Of a stretch of 64,000 bases of DNA, positions 46,338 to 58,582 are shown one piece after another; position 1 is the first letter of the stretch; the number at the start of each line of letters is the position of its first letter. The DNA is taken from positions 5,303,746 to 5,367,745 of the forward strand of contig CM018604.1 of assembly GCA_009192285.1 (NCBI GenBank), given 5' to 3'. Position numbers and translations under genes: made by a program. The notes under the pieces were generated by a model. It did not search any database and was not told where the DNA came from. It saw nothing but the letters and a program-made list of their open reading frames with translations. This DNA is from Morchella semilibera. Its lineage: Eukaryota > Ascomycota > Pezizomycetes > Pezizales > Morchellaceae.

Positions 46338-46559
46338 GATGCGTTGCCAAGGAGAATGGGGGGCTCATAAACTACAACGGCACAAACAGAGGCATCGTGG
46401 CGTGGCCTAGTGGTAGTACACTGGGCTTCGTCATATGACCACGACAGGTTCAAATCCTGGTGGGAGCAGTGATGAGAATGCCCACATGGTAGCGACGCTC
46501 TTGAGGGATGACACTTACTCACATAAGTCTTTTGCTGCCGGGTTTTTTTATCATTTGAT
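46338..46559 (+). mobile_element. tRNA-derived SINE-like element, copy 2
   Basis: Homologous to the copy at 9320-9551 in opposite orientation. Here the boxes read TGGCCTAGTGG (A, about 46404-46414) and GGTTCAAATCC (B, about 46448-46458), with the head GATGCGTTGCCAAGG at 46338 and the shared tail ending GGGTTTTTTTATCATTTGATG. Differences between the copies are scattered substitutions and small indels, so both are old. No target-site duplication is obvious. Confidence 0.72.
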
Positions 46560-46838
46560 GTAAATTTTAGGGAACAGTGGTAGACAAATCCTCTCTCTAG
46601 CCACTCATCAAAAGTGTTCGTGATTCGGATTTAATGACATGTCCGGCTCAAGTCAGTTATCAAGCTGTGCATTGAAATGTTCAAAATCTCAAGCCACTAG
46701 TACTTAATGGAGGCTAAAATCAGTGTTGGATCTTCATGGTGTTTTTATTCTCTGTTATCAGGTTTCTATAACCCTATAGATACATTTGAGTTCTTTGATA
46801 CAACTCCGCAAACCACATTGAGCACTAGCCATCTTATA

Positions 46839-46959
46839 TACACGCTTACCAGCATAAGAACCAGTTGCTCAGGGCAAAGATAATTTGTGTGGAGTGGCGC
46901 CGTTCTCTCATACGGTTCCGTTGCTTGCATTTTCTGGTTCTTTTGCTGGTAAGCGTGTA
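46839..46959. repeat. Fold-back element with 26-bp arms
   Basis: The left arm (46839-46864, TACACGCTTACCAGCATAAG then AACCAG) matches the reverse complement of the right arm (46934-46959) with one mismatch. The loop is 69 bp with no coding potential. It could be a tiny MITE or a structured RNA. Confidence 0.65.
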
Positions 46960-47915
46960 CATACATGTATGAATCGCGAACACTTTTGAAATGTTGTCGT
47001 GCCTAGTCAATACTTCCGTCACCATCAACTAATAAGTTTGTGGGGCGCAAAAGGATGTAATCTAGTATATAGTGGACTGGCAGCAGATAGTCGTGAGGGC
47101 GTGGGGGGGGGGGGGGGGCTTGGTACTGATGTTCTCGCTGTAAGGATGACATCTGTGGTCGTATCCCATAAACCGTCGATGCTGACATGATGCATCCCTC
47201 ACGTCTAATACTACAGTACCAAAAAGGGGGGTGTGGTCACTACGGTATTCTCGTTGGTACGCTAGCAATGCGGTAAAAATACGGTATCCGTACAGTACTC
47301 TTCCTCTAATGCCGATTTAATTCGGTATCTGTCACTAAATTCCGTAGTCCTATGGTAGTGATTTCACCCCATTTTTTCATACTGTATTTATGTAGTTAAC
47401 CATTACATTTAAAGGTTAGGTTAGCAAGTACCTGGCTAGGCTAGATTCGGATCGATATGCTGGCAGAGTCTGTGGAATTCTTAAGCCATTGGCGGGTGGA
47501 GGAAAGACAGGTAAGTTAGTAAGTCGGTAAGTATGTGCTACTGTGGGATTTGGTAGCATCACAGTTCAGGGTAAGTACTGTGATAGGTTTGTTTCCTCCC
47601 TTTGTTTTTTTTGTTTACAGTTTCTGGCGCGGGTCGGCCTGTAAGAAACAGAATTTATTGGCGCTAGCCACCTGTTAGCATTTTAGGAAGGTTTACCATT
47701 TTTTCGGTCCGGGCCCCACTACAGCAAGAGACGTCTGTAGCTACAACGTAGTGTGCATGATAGGGGGCCCCCCGTTGGAAACCCAAGCCCAGAAGCAACC
47801 GAGTGATGGGCCGTGATGTTGCAGGGTAGTGGTAGATAGGTCTCCCGCCCTAATCCCACGGACAGGCCGGGTAATATATAATTCGCTGCATGTAGGTACA
47901 TAAATGTAGCTACAT

Positions 47916-48022
47916 GTACCGAGTGTTGAGGGTAAATACGAAGAATCTGATAAGAGAATCTTGCCATGAAATAGTGTGTTTATCTTATCAGATTCTCGGT
48001 ATTTATGGTTAACCCCCGGTAC
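47916..48022. repeat. Imperfect 40-bp inverted repeat
   Basis: Arms 47916-47955 and 47983-48022 both begin or end with GTACC/GGTAC. They pair over about 31 of 40 positions, with a perfect inner block GAATCTGATAAGA and a 27-bp loop. Confidence 0.6.
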
Positions 48023-48689
48023 ACACCACACTTGGAGAAATGTAACCGTGGGGGTTCTCTGCACGGTTCTGTGGATGGTGAGATCGAGAGAGAGAGTGTG
48101 AGAGTCACATAGCCCCGAGCATATGGTAGTGGTGGTGGGTGTCATGTTCACCGGTCTCGTGATCCCCAAATAACAAAACAGAACCGAGTTCTCCATCAAT
48201 CAGGGACCACCACCCCATAATCCTACATCTCCATGCTCTCTGACCCGAATACCATGTAAGTACGCCGGCCGGTGGATGTATCGGGCTGTTACACAAGCGC
48301 CATTTACAGCCACGATCGCCACCAGTGTCTTGGCACGGCGTCTTGGTTGCATCATCAAAGGAGAAAGAGGATGCCTGAACCGACGGGCCAAGTGTGAGTA
48401 TAAATACCACCTCACATCCCCCCCCTCTCTCCCCACCTCTTTGATTCTTCACACACACACACTCTCTCTCTGTCTCTCCACACACACTACATGTTTTTTT
48501 TGTTTTTTTTCCTTACGTTGTATTTGTTATGATTTTGCCAGCCATAGGGGGGGATGAGACTAGTTTTGAGCTCTATCGTAGAATGTTTACTGACAGATGT
48601 CACTAGATCGATACCTCACTTCCCCAGAGCTCACTACCACTGGCGCTCCTAATCTGGATGCCCCGGTACACATGCCTTGTCTAGCCTTG

Positions 48690-48783
48690 CTCGCCCGCCC
48701 GCTCGCCCGCCCGCCCATCCGCCCGCCCGCCCGCCTGCTCGCTCGCCCGCCCTGTCTAGCCTTACTCTTCGCCCGCCCGCCCC
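48690..48783. repeat. GC-rich tandem repeat (GCCCGCCC/GCTC units)
   Basis: A 95-bp stretch of GCCC, GCTC and CGCC words with two copies of TGTCTAGCCTT, sharply GC-rich against its surroundings. Confidence 0.8.
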
Positions 48784-50500
48784 CGCTGAGCGGTGCCCAT
48801 CACTGAATGAATACACATTTGCTCCTGGTCCCAGAACTATATATTTAGATAGTCTCTGTTGCCTCCCTGACCGTTTTTTAAGGACGCCTGCCGCCCTTTT
48901 TGCCATCACATAGTCACTTAGTCCCCTGGCAATTTCTGTCCTGGCGACTTCGAAGAAGAAAAAAAAAAGTTTTAAAAATCCTCCTCAATTCTGTTGGAGG
49001 TTTCCCACACACTGGGAATCCGAAGATTTGTGTCTGCCTGGATCGAAAGTCCGAATGCGCAAAAACAACCTGAAGTTAGCCGGTAATTCCCCCCATCGAA
49101 AGACAGGGAGATACAAACCCGCTTTGGCGCGAATCACTCACGCCCCGACAAATAAAAAATAAAATAAAATAAAATAAAAAGTCAGTAGTTCCATATCCTG
49201 TGTATGGTGGGGTTTGGTGGCTAACTTGCGTGGTGGTCAATAGAAAAAAAAAATGAAAAATTCTGGATGCCTCCTTGCCCCTAAGGTCGCAGCGATTAAT
49301 GCTTGGTGGAGGGTAAGTTTGCGATTTTTTCTTTCCGTCTTTTTGCTCCCTGACTGGCTGGTTTTATCTCCCCCTCTTCTATTCCCTTAATTGCGCGCGC
49401 GAGTGCGTGTGTGTGTACGTGTGTGTGGGAGGTTATTCGGATTAGATAGTTTTTAATTTATTGATACTTGTGCCGAGCAAACGTTAGCAAAATTTAACTC
49501 CCTTTTAACTCCCCTTAAATATCAATGAAATTATCCTTGTGCAAACCTCTCTGTTTGGTAGAACCAAAGATCACTCGTAGGTTAGACTTTCGGCAGGTGC
49601 GAGTGATAGTCTATGATGCATCAACCCTACCATTCTGCAACTATTTGAGAGAGCTAGAGTGCCCGACTACATGTAACCCCGCATACATTTCCATAAGCAC
49701 AAGAAGCTGTATAATAATTTCTACTTGCTGCCAGATACGTTAGCAACTCCAATAGCATGCATAGCTTTATGCACTCTTATTATAGATTGCCGTGGTAGCA
49801 TATCGTTGGGCGAGCCGGTACGTACATATCACACCATGGTGCCCGATACACACATGTACATCATACACACGTATCCACCCTACTGGCCAGCGATACCAAC
49901 TTTAACATGGCAGACCCTAATTAAGGCTTCACATCGATACGGGACCCCCGTGCATATCGATCCGGGAGGGGGGGTCCTTGACACGGTTTCTAAGGATTCA
50001 AAGTGAGGGTTCTTGCTATATATATAAGTACATGTATGCAGCGTATACCATGTACATGTAGTACTAGTATACGTCGCCGGGTCAGTAAATACATGTACAT
50101 GTACTTTTTGACCTCCCCACACCCCCTCTTCTTTCCCCTCATCCACTACATGCATTATCGATCTACCATATCACCATGACCGTCCATCGGTCCATCCCCC
50201 GAACGGAAGTTGCTCCATCGGCCCCTCCCTCCTCTGAGGTACGTCCTGACCGTGATGATAAGGCAGCCTATTTTAGCTGTAGCTACTAACCCGTTAGGTT
50301 TAGGTATCAACATCATGATCACCAGTCTTTCAGTTCACCGCAGAATGTTACCTTAGGTACATACCCCAGATCGATCCCCTGCTCTTGAGGAATTGCTAAC
50401 CATAGTGACCAGAGCTTCCCCCCCTCCTTTTCACCACACGATAGCTGCTGGTGGTAGTAGAGGAGGGCCCAGATTGCTAGCTAGCTTCGTTACATACGAT

Positions 50501-50579
50501 ACGGTTGCCAAGAACTTAAGCAATCGGTCATTGAAACTAAAGGGCACAAACGATAAATAGGATGTCCCTTGGCAACCGT
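50501..50579. repeat. 12-bp perfect inverted repeat
   Basis: ACGGTTGCCAAG at 50501-50512 is repeated in reverse complement at 50568-50579. It lies 80 bp from the larger fold-back at 50659. Confidence 0.5.
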
Positions 50580-50658
50580 CTGGATGAAGTGTAGTTATAT
50601 GGTACCTGTGCCAGCCCAGTCTGGATCCCAGGAAAAGCCTATCTGTTGGTGATAACTA

Positions 50659-50783
50659 GACTCACTTATGGGGGGTATGCCGAACATGGGGGAACGCCCA
50701 ACAGGCAAGGGTAGCTGGTTGCAGCGTCGAGTTTGAGTGTAATTCGGCATTCCCCCATGTTCGGCATACCCTCCATAAGTGAG
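50659..50783. repeat. Fold-back element with about 35-bp arms
   Basis: The left arm (from 50659: ACTCACTTATGGGGGGTATG then CCGAACATGGGGGAA) pairs with the right arm (50749-50783) with about two mismatches around a 55-bp loop. The high arm identity suggests recent origin or selection on structure. Confidence 0.7.
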
Positions 50784-53475
50784 TTTACTTCACGAAAGCT
50801 TATTTGTTACTTATTAACTCTTATAGTCATCAGCCACGAATTCATTGTAGCAATGGCTCCATCAAGCCGTCATGCTGGGACGCGCATTAATGGGGGGGGT
50901 TAGTTACGCCGGTGAGAGTTGGATGCATATGATAATCACCCATTCCAGAAAATATGTGAGTTTTTTCGTCCTATAATTCATGTTGGTGAATGTGTTGGTG
51001 AATGTGTCAAATTTAAAACTGGTAAGATTTTTTTTTTTTTGCTCGGCTACTAGGCAGAATGCGGTTGTCCACCTAGACTCATCCAAGATGGCTGATATTT
51101 CTTTCGATATCGTCAGCTCAAAGCTTAGCACACTTATAGCTTACAGCAGAACGTCTAGACCCGGATTTCACACAGCCGTTTGAGGTTACGGACCAGTTAT
51201 GTACGGTCGAGACACATTATAGACTTGCTCCGGATAAGCAGCTATGTGCATACATATACACACCACCTTACATGCTTGGGACAAATATCACGCGCTTACC
51301 CACGGTCTAGTATGTAGTCTCAACACGAGTGATCGCCCATGCACCACCACGCGTTTTCCTCCCAAGACCTCGACAATCGGGTCCGTTCCTACATTTAGGA
51401 TCCCATTCCCCGTACCAACTTGCATCACAATTACGCTTCACGGATTTCCAGATATATTTCAAGCGGCCCAAATCTCAATATCTGAATCCCACCCACACAC
51501 CAACCTACCTTACCTGGTCGCCGCCGCAGACTCTTGTCGGCGACTGCGATGTCGATGGGGCAAAAAAAAAAAAAAAAAAAAAAAGAGGGAGGTCTAGACC
51601 TTTAAAAAGCAACAACAGATTGTAACTGCTACCATTAACCGATTTTTTTTATGCAGGCTACTACCTACTCAACTAACTCCCATCACCAATTCCCACAAAA
51701 ATTGTCAAAGCGTAGACAGCAGGATCTACTTTGCACCAAGGCTGAAAGAAAAAAACATGGATTCTTCCTTCGCAGCGCTTACGTAAAACAGGAAAATGGC
51801 TACACTACATATGTACGGCGAGATAACCTGGGCCATGAGCGGGAGTAACCGTTCGGGGCTGCTGCAGAGAATAAAGAAGTATAATAAAATAAAAAAAAAA
51901 TAAAAAAGAAAAAAGAAAGAAGAAAAAGAAGAAGAGAAAAAGAAGAAGAAGAAACGACGTTGACGAATCCGCGGGGGTAGACGGAGAAGGGAGAAGGAGA
52001 AGGAGAGAAGGGTGCGAACACCGAATGGTGGGCTAGATTGCATAACCCAAAATTGCAAATGAGACTAAAATAACACGTGTGTTATCACATTGTGCCACGG
52101 TTCCGCATTCAGGGGTAGTTTTTTCTCTCTCCGGAGTTCGGAGAACATGATGTCAGACGTCAATGGTGGTGGATATATACCGAAGAACTCTGCATGCATA
52201 TATGCGCATGTAGATGTGGTGCTGATACTCAAAGGAGAAGAATGTTGTTACTGACTGGACTCTTTAAGCTTAAAGGATCGAATCTCACGCTCTCTACGAA
52301 ACACCTTTGTCACACGCCAGCGTCACCCTCAAAGATATGCATCAACAGGGCAACGCCACGAGTGACAGGTCATGTTTCAAACTCACTGCAGGAGATTCTC
52401 ACTGTGGTCCGATATGTACGCAAAAAAAAAAGAGCTGTTATTGTTGATTAATGATCATCTTTAAGTTACTAAACTCACATTATAAAAGTATGTATATCCA
52501 GAGTTGCAAAGCACTTATTTTAAATCAATGAAAACACACACAAAAAAAAAAAACCCAGAGGAAAAAAGTTAGGAACTGTAGTAACAAAAATACACTGGCC
52601 ACAGTATATCCAAATAATGATGACTCCCGGCTCCCCATGCACCCCCCCCCCCCCCCCAATCCCGCCAGCCAGCCAGCAAATGTTCAATCACCAGTACACT
52701 CCCGCCCCATACAGAACCGAAAAGAAAGAAAAGACTTTTAAACTCTCCCCGAGTTACCCAACCAGCCGGCACACACCCCGCAAAATTTCCATAGAATGCA
52801 AATATATGAAAATAGAAGAGAAAAGGACAAAACAAGTAGAAATAATGATAAATTCAACCCACAATATTCACTCCCCTTTCCCACCCCATCCCCGCCAAAA
52901 AATGCCCCCCAGACAAAAACCCCAGAAAACCTATTCGATCGAGTTTGCCAAGATAAAAGAAAAAGTTCAAGGAAAACGACGAGCCCCCACCGGTATACCC
53001 ACCAAACCAACTACAAAGAATACAGAAAAAAAAGACAAATTCCCGTTCTAACCACTTTTATACCCGTGCAACCCATGCCACTCCTTCCCGCAATGACAAG
53101 ACATGAAACAGAAGGAATAAAAGGTGTAAAATATATTCGTTTCCACATCGAGAATCAACAGCCAGCATTTTATGATTTTTGTTTCCTTTTCTCCTTTAAA
53201 TATAGAGAAAGGAAAGGGGAAGGAGAGTTTGATAGAGAAAGGATACTCATTTTTTTTGTTTTTGTTTTTGCCTATAGCCACCAACACCACCCAAATGCCC
53301 AACCAAACCAACCGGTTTCGCTCGTTTGTTCGTCCCAGTACAGCCGTTTAATCCCGTTGTGAACAAATTAATTTTTGAGGAGGATTTCCCCATGTATCAT
53401 CCCACTCACACACCAACCCAACTCCAGATGTCCCGTTTACCCACCCAAATCCCATTGTACAGAGAGCCTTTTTGT

Positions 53476-55494
53476 TTAAGCGCCGGGGGACCTCCCCCCA
53501 CCATTAATTTCCTTCCTTCTGGAATCGTCAAGCCCAAGCCCGCCTAATCCTCCCGAGAGGAAGGAAAACGCCGCTTCGTCACTGCCCATACCACCATACA
53601 TTCCGTTAGGCCCGCTGCCTCCGGCAGAGAAAGCTTGTTCAGCTCTTTGGTCAAATGGTCCAGCTGAGCTGGGCCCGACGCCAGGACCCATTGAAGTGTT
53701 GAGAGGTGGGAACGCGCCGTTACCGCCACCGAGACCCGAGGGTAATCCAAAATTACTTTGACCTCCAAACTGCTGGCCAGGGAAGCCCCCACCCCCACCA
53801 AATTGTCCGCCAACTGGTCCAGATCCACCACCAAGCCCTTGAGGACCACCTAATCCTACTCCTCCATATGGCGAGGGTCCATCTATAGGCGAGGAAAATG
53901 CAGTGTCCGCAACTACTGCAGCACCTGCGCGACTGGCCCCACACCTCAAACAGCTAACATTTTTGGCAAAATTGTGGTAACCACATCCATCAGAGCCACA
54001 TTTCCAGTCCCCTGCTCTGAAAGGGACCATCCCTCCACTGTTCGGCATAGTTCTAGTTGGTAATCCATGGCCAGCACCATGCCCCATTGATGGGGGTTGT
54101 GATGAAAGAATAGAGTTCTGTGGGTATCCTGAGTAACCATAAACATCGGGACCTGGGCCTGCTGGGACCGCTGGAAAAGAGCAACGGAAGCACGCAGTCC
54201 TGCGCTGGAAATTTGAAAAACCGCACGACGGGCAGGTCCAATCACCTGGCCTTGGCCGGTTTTTACTAGGCGGGAAAGGTGTTAGGATTTCGGCAGCTCT
54301 GTCCAGGACCCTACTACTGCTGGGAGAGACTTCAATTGCCTTCTCATTGAGAGCACGCCCATTCATGCAAAGTGACTCGGCGGCCTACAAAAGTAAGCGT
54401 ATGAAACGTTGAAAATACGAAGTTTATGAAATTACCTCCTCGTGGGATGAGAATACGGCAAACCCAGTCCCAGTCGGCTTATGTTGATCAGGGGTCCTAA
54501 GAGTCCAAAATGCAATTGGACGCCCACCATACTGTGTAAACCAACTCTCTAGCTCAGATTGTGTTGTGTCATGGGGAAGCCCACTCATGTGAAGGACTTT
54601 ACTCCGCTCACTCAAAAAGGCCCTGACATCCGCTCGTGCATCCATGGGCCTGGCTAAAACATCAGGGTGACCCTCTGGAGGTTGGGATTTCTTGATCAGG
54701 CCACGAAGAACTCTTGCTAAGGTAATCGCCTCCTCCATAGCTCTACGGGGGGAGGCCGGCGCCAACGCCTGGAGGTGAAAGGGTAAATTATGTTTTATGG
54801 GCGCCGAGGACTGAACGGGCTCAACTTCTAGAGCTGCACAGATATTTGCCAAGGATGAAGGTCCAAAAGGTAGTGATTCCGGGTGGTGAGATTGCCAACG
54901 AGTATATTCAGTACGGAGGTCAAAGGTTCGGGAATGTTGGAGATAGGGGGGTAGAACAACGGCCTTGTCTCTGGCCTCGCGGGGCAGCTGGACACGGAGA
55001 TCCCAGGCATCCAATGTCACAAAAGTAAAATCTAGATGCTGCGCCATTAGGAATTCTTGGGCAAAAGAGTCGAATCGATTAACAGCATCCCTAAAAGAGC
55101 CGGCAGTCCGTACATGCTCCCAAGTGAGAGTAGTCAAGCTAGCTATATTACAGATATAACAGTGTCAGCTCGCAAACATTGAGCCACGTTGAGCATACAA
55201 GTTCGATTTGATACAGGGTACGTTTGATAAGTTGGAGGAAGGAAGGGGGAGCTTCATACTGCACAGTGGGGTGATTGGGGTATTGACAGGTCTGACAAGA
55301 ACGCTTTCTCTGTGGAGCTAATGGCTCGTCAGTGGTAGGTTTCACGATCTAGAGACTCGGAATCCAACCTCTTCCAGCGTTTTTGCATTGAGCAGAATCC
55401 AACCAATTTCGATCACTTCTGCAGAGTCCTTCGTGACGTAAACTCCATGCTCATCACAAGTAGTGGCCACGTGAATAACCACGTAACGATCCAT
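53476..55494 (-). CDS. Nrp1-like RNA-binding protein: exonuclease-like domain, RRM, two RanBP2 zinc fingers
   Basis: Exons are 55494-55346, 55309-55260, 55142-54436 and 54384-53476 (604 aa). The first intron would be only 36 nt, so that border is uncertain. Residues 1-240 resemble an ERI-1-type DEDDh exonuclease (VIHVATTCDEHGVYV, then SVLVRPVNTPITPLC, then TFVTLDAWDLRVQLPREARD), but the DxE pair is replaced by His and Ala, so it is probably inactive. An RRM follows (KVLHMSGLPHDTTQSELES to GTGFAVFSSHEEAAESL). Then come two RanBP2-type fingers (DWTCPSCGFSNFQRRTACFRC and DWKCGSDGCGYHNFAKNVSC, then LRC) and a Gly-rich tail. Yeast Nrp1 is a stress-granule RNA-binding protein with RRM and RanBP2 fingers. 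A cytoplasmic mRNA-binding role is inferred. Confidence 0.9.
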
Positions 55495-58400
55495 GGCTGA
55501 ATGTTCTTACTGCTAGAGTACAGGATTTCAAGTCTGACAGCTGTGTTGGGACTCGAGATATATTTGTGGATGGATAGTTTGCAGGTCGATATATATAGTG
55601 GGTTCCTCGAGGGTTCCGTGGTTGCTACCGCTAAGATGATGGCTGACTGTAATACCAAGAAACCCAACAAAACTCGATTATGGGGAAGACAAGTAAAGGG
55701 AATCAAAAAACAAGCTGTGTATGGTATGTAGTGCACAACGAGATAATCACAGAGGGCGATGGAGAAAGAGAGGAGTAGAAGAAAGAGAGGGAGGAAGAAG
55801 GAAGGGTGGGAGGAGGAGGGGGGGGGGGGTGTGATGGATGGGTGATAGATACAGGGTAAGAAGGGGAGGCGAAAATGCAGATGGGGGATGGGACGGATGA
55901 CTGGCGGAGTTGGTGGATGGGGTGGTAGGTTAGATAGTGCCAGTGTGTGGTAAGAGGTCGAAGCAGCAGATGCCAGTGCAGAAAATATGAGACGATGGAC
56001 GCAGGCAGTAAAGGGCAACCAGTTGAATGGAGGGGGTTTATTAGGTTTCTACCAACTATTCCACGTTGAGTTTCCTTCTCTATGATGACTTTTCACCACT
56101 TTTTTTCTTCCTTACTTTGGTCCAATGATCTTCCTAATCGGATCTAGCTCGTCTCGGCCCACACGAGAGACAGAAGAGCCACAGAACAACGAAGTCACGA
56201 ACATCAGCCCCTAAACCACATCCTCACAAACGCCATGCACAATTGGACCACGAGCTCAAGCATAACTTGAGGTCCCGTGCTCTTGCCGCGTTGCTAACGG
56301 TGCTTCTTTTGCTCTTCCTTCTCCTATTCTACACCGCCGTACCTGTATGTACCTGTTGTATTCTTTTTCACTAGTAATTCTATGTCCAACCAGGACACCC
56401 GTTCCGGTAACCCATCAACTTACCACAATAGTCCCACATGCATGCCCGTGTCTCAGATTGAACCCTCCTCATTAGAAATCTAGAATCATTGTCATCACCA
56501 CTATTCTGACCTTGCAGGTTGAGAGAAAAGACGACTTCTGACCCAATTTGTTTGTTTATTTATATAATATACCCTTTCGTGTCTCATCATGCAGTGTGGC
56601 ATTCTGTACCATTCAAAATTCGTTTCAGACCAGGCACATACTGAGAGTTGCAGTTACCCAATCATGTCTGATATACGAAGAGCCTCTTCCCATGACGTGA
56701 ACACCGAAACAACTTTTTTTGTTCTTTCCAATCCAATGAGAATAGGTTGAACCAGCCAACCAACCCTTCATTCATTCCTTAAGCCTCTCGCCATCATCGT
56801 CATGTTCATCACCAGATTAGAGTATTAGAGCCGAAGCCCTGGTGGCAGACCGAGCGGTAGATTCTCCCGCCACCTTCTGTGGATCCTTAAATGCCATTTC
56901 CCTAGAGAACCGAGGCGTTATGTGCGCAGAAAGCATTATGTACATGTATGTATGTAGTACATACAATGTCATGTACATACCCGTGTCTGATACGCTTCTT
57001 ACAGGGGATGTATTTGGTCAATAGAGTAGAGTACATATGTAGATACATGTACTTTGTATTTGACACTGTCATCGTAGAAGTAAATAAGAAGGGACCGGCG
57101 CGTCACGTCACCACCTGCCTTGCACCACTTGCACCTTGTAGGAAGAAAGTAATATGCCAACGAAATGCCGAAATTGATCAATTTTGTTGGAATTTTTGCT
57201 AAAACCCCTGGTAAATTGAACCGGTGCGGTGCTTAAGGTGGCTCTGAAATCTTTAAAGTCAGTTGCTGCCTGGTGATGCTTGAAAACCAACCCCTCATTC
57301 GATAACGATAAAGACTACTTCGCAAAGAAAGAGTAGCGGTGAGTCGGCAAGAACCAGGAGTTGGTTGCTCCGGCAATCAGACCGAAAATCTGCATAAGCA
57401 TCTTTTTCGGTATGGTCCCTCAAGGACTGGGTTATCTTATCGGTCACAAGAAATAACTGAGTGATCTCGGCCCCCGATTCGCTTCATAAACTTCCGAAGC
57501 CACAACCGTTGATACCCCGAAAATACCCAAGTCCCGCAGAAAGGGTATAAGAGACATCAATATTTCACTATAGTTAGCTTATTGCTATGTGAGGAATCTC
57601 ACGCGTCCATTCCGTGGAACGGAATTTAGGTGTTGGCGCTGAGCAACGCGATCTGGTCAATATAAAAAAAAATATCAATGTAAGGGCCTTAGAGTGGGGG
57701 AGAAAGGGGGGGGGGGGGAGGTCGTTTATGTCAATTTTCCCTACATGAATTCCATCCAGAACATGCTTCCCCACATGGATGGAGATCGCTAAGCTGCAGT
57801 CTCGACCTGGCGGCCGTTACATATCCTTCTAGAATTTAATGTTGTTCCTGGAACAAGGGCTTAATAATACATGTAGCCACGCGAATTCCATAAAAAGGTT
57901 ATTTTGAAAGTCTGCTAGAAGCCGGTAAAGTTCATGTATCTAAATTTGAGATTCTGAACAAAGACTACAGCCTCTTGCTGCTGAGGTAATAATGAAGTCT
58001 AGCCAGATTCGCTTAGAGACAGGAGGAGGCGAGGGCGGCATTCGGTGAGACTTACCGAAAAGCCATTTAGCGAATTGACGTCAAGCTAACAACTACTCAA
58101 CATGTAGGGCGGCTCTACTTGAGAGAGCATGAACGACTGTCCTGTAGAGAGATTAGCAAGGGAAGAGTCGCACCAGTTAACCTTTTGCTGTGCCAGGGAC
58201 TCTCGATATTATTGTAAACAGAGACCCCTCCTTCATCCAATCCCTCCCACCCCCCCAGAGCCCATCCCAGACTGATAGTCACCATCTAGGCAAGTGCCAG
58301 ACAATGTGCTGCCCCGAACGGAGGTGCCTCTAACAAATCTATTTACATACGATCTTCTTTCTATTCACGTAGGATTGATCAAACAGTACATCGCCTCATT

Positions 58401-58582
58401 CCCTCATTCCCTTTTTAAAACATCTCTCCCCTCTTCTTCATCTTTGAAACTTTCTCCTCCATTTTAATTCTGGCCGTTGCTACATCTGCTACTTCACGGC
58501 CCGTCCTCAAATAACCTCTTACTTTACTTCATTTCATCAATCCCTACTCTAGTCTTCTCTTCATCACCTCTGCCCCTCTACA
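55495..58582. other. Intergenic spacer between divergent genes
   Basis: 3.1 kb between the Nrp1-like gene and the F-box gene. No gene is firmly supported. An ATG-less open stretch at 56140-56374 encodes a hydrophobic segment (see rejected items). The last 250 bp before 58583 are C/T-rich, a likely leader. TACATGTA occurs near 56941, 57042 and 57869. Confidence 0.5.

Larger units (their letters stand above)
44485..53475. other. 9-kb gene desert rich in small repeats
   Basis: No credible gene is found. Contents: a pyrimidine minisatellite (44931-45115), (TCCA)n at 45917-45942, a SINE copy (46338-46559), fold-back elements (46839-46959, 47916-48022, 50501-50579, 50659-50783), a GCCCGCCC-type repeat (48690-48783), CGAGTGA-N6-RTGA motifs (46063, 47800, 49600, 51326), G17 near 47103, A22 near 51561 and C17 near 52640. 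Long A/T-rich or C/A-rich frames at 51650-53360 are compositional. Confidence 0.6.

Noticed and set aside
46395-46465. tRNA gene
   Set aside because: A and B boxes are present but the acceptor and anticodon stems do not form; a diverged second copy shows it is a SINE.
48690-48783. CRISPR-like short repeats
   Set aside because: Continuous GC-rich tandem repeat without spacers, in a eukaryotic genome.
56140-56374. Open stretch with a tail-anchor-like helix (LAALLTVLLLLFLLLFYTAVP)
   Set aside because: No in-frame ATG, a stop just upstream and only a 30-nt possible intron downstream; could be a gene with a missed upstream exon but not supportable here.
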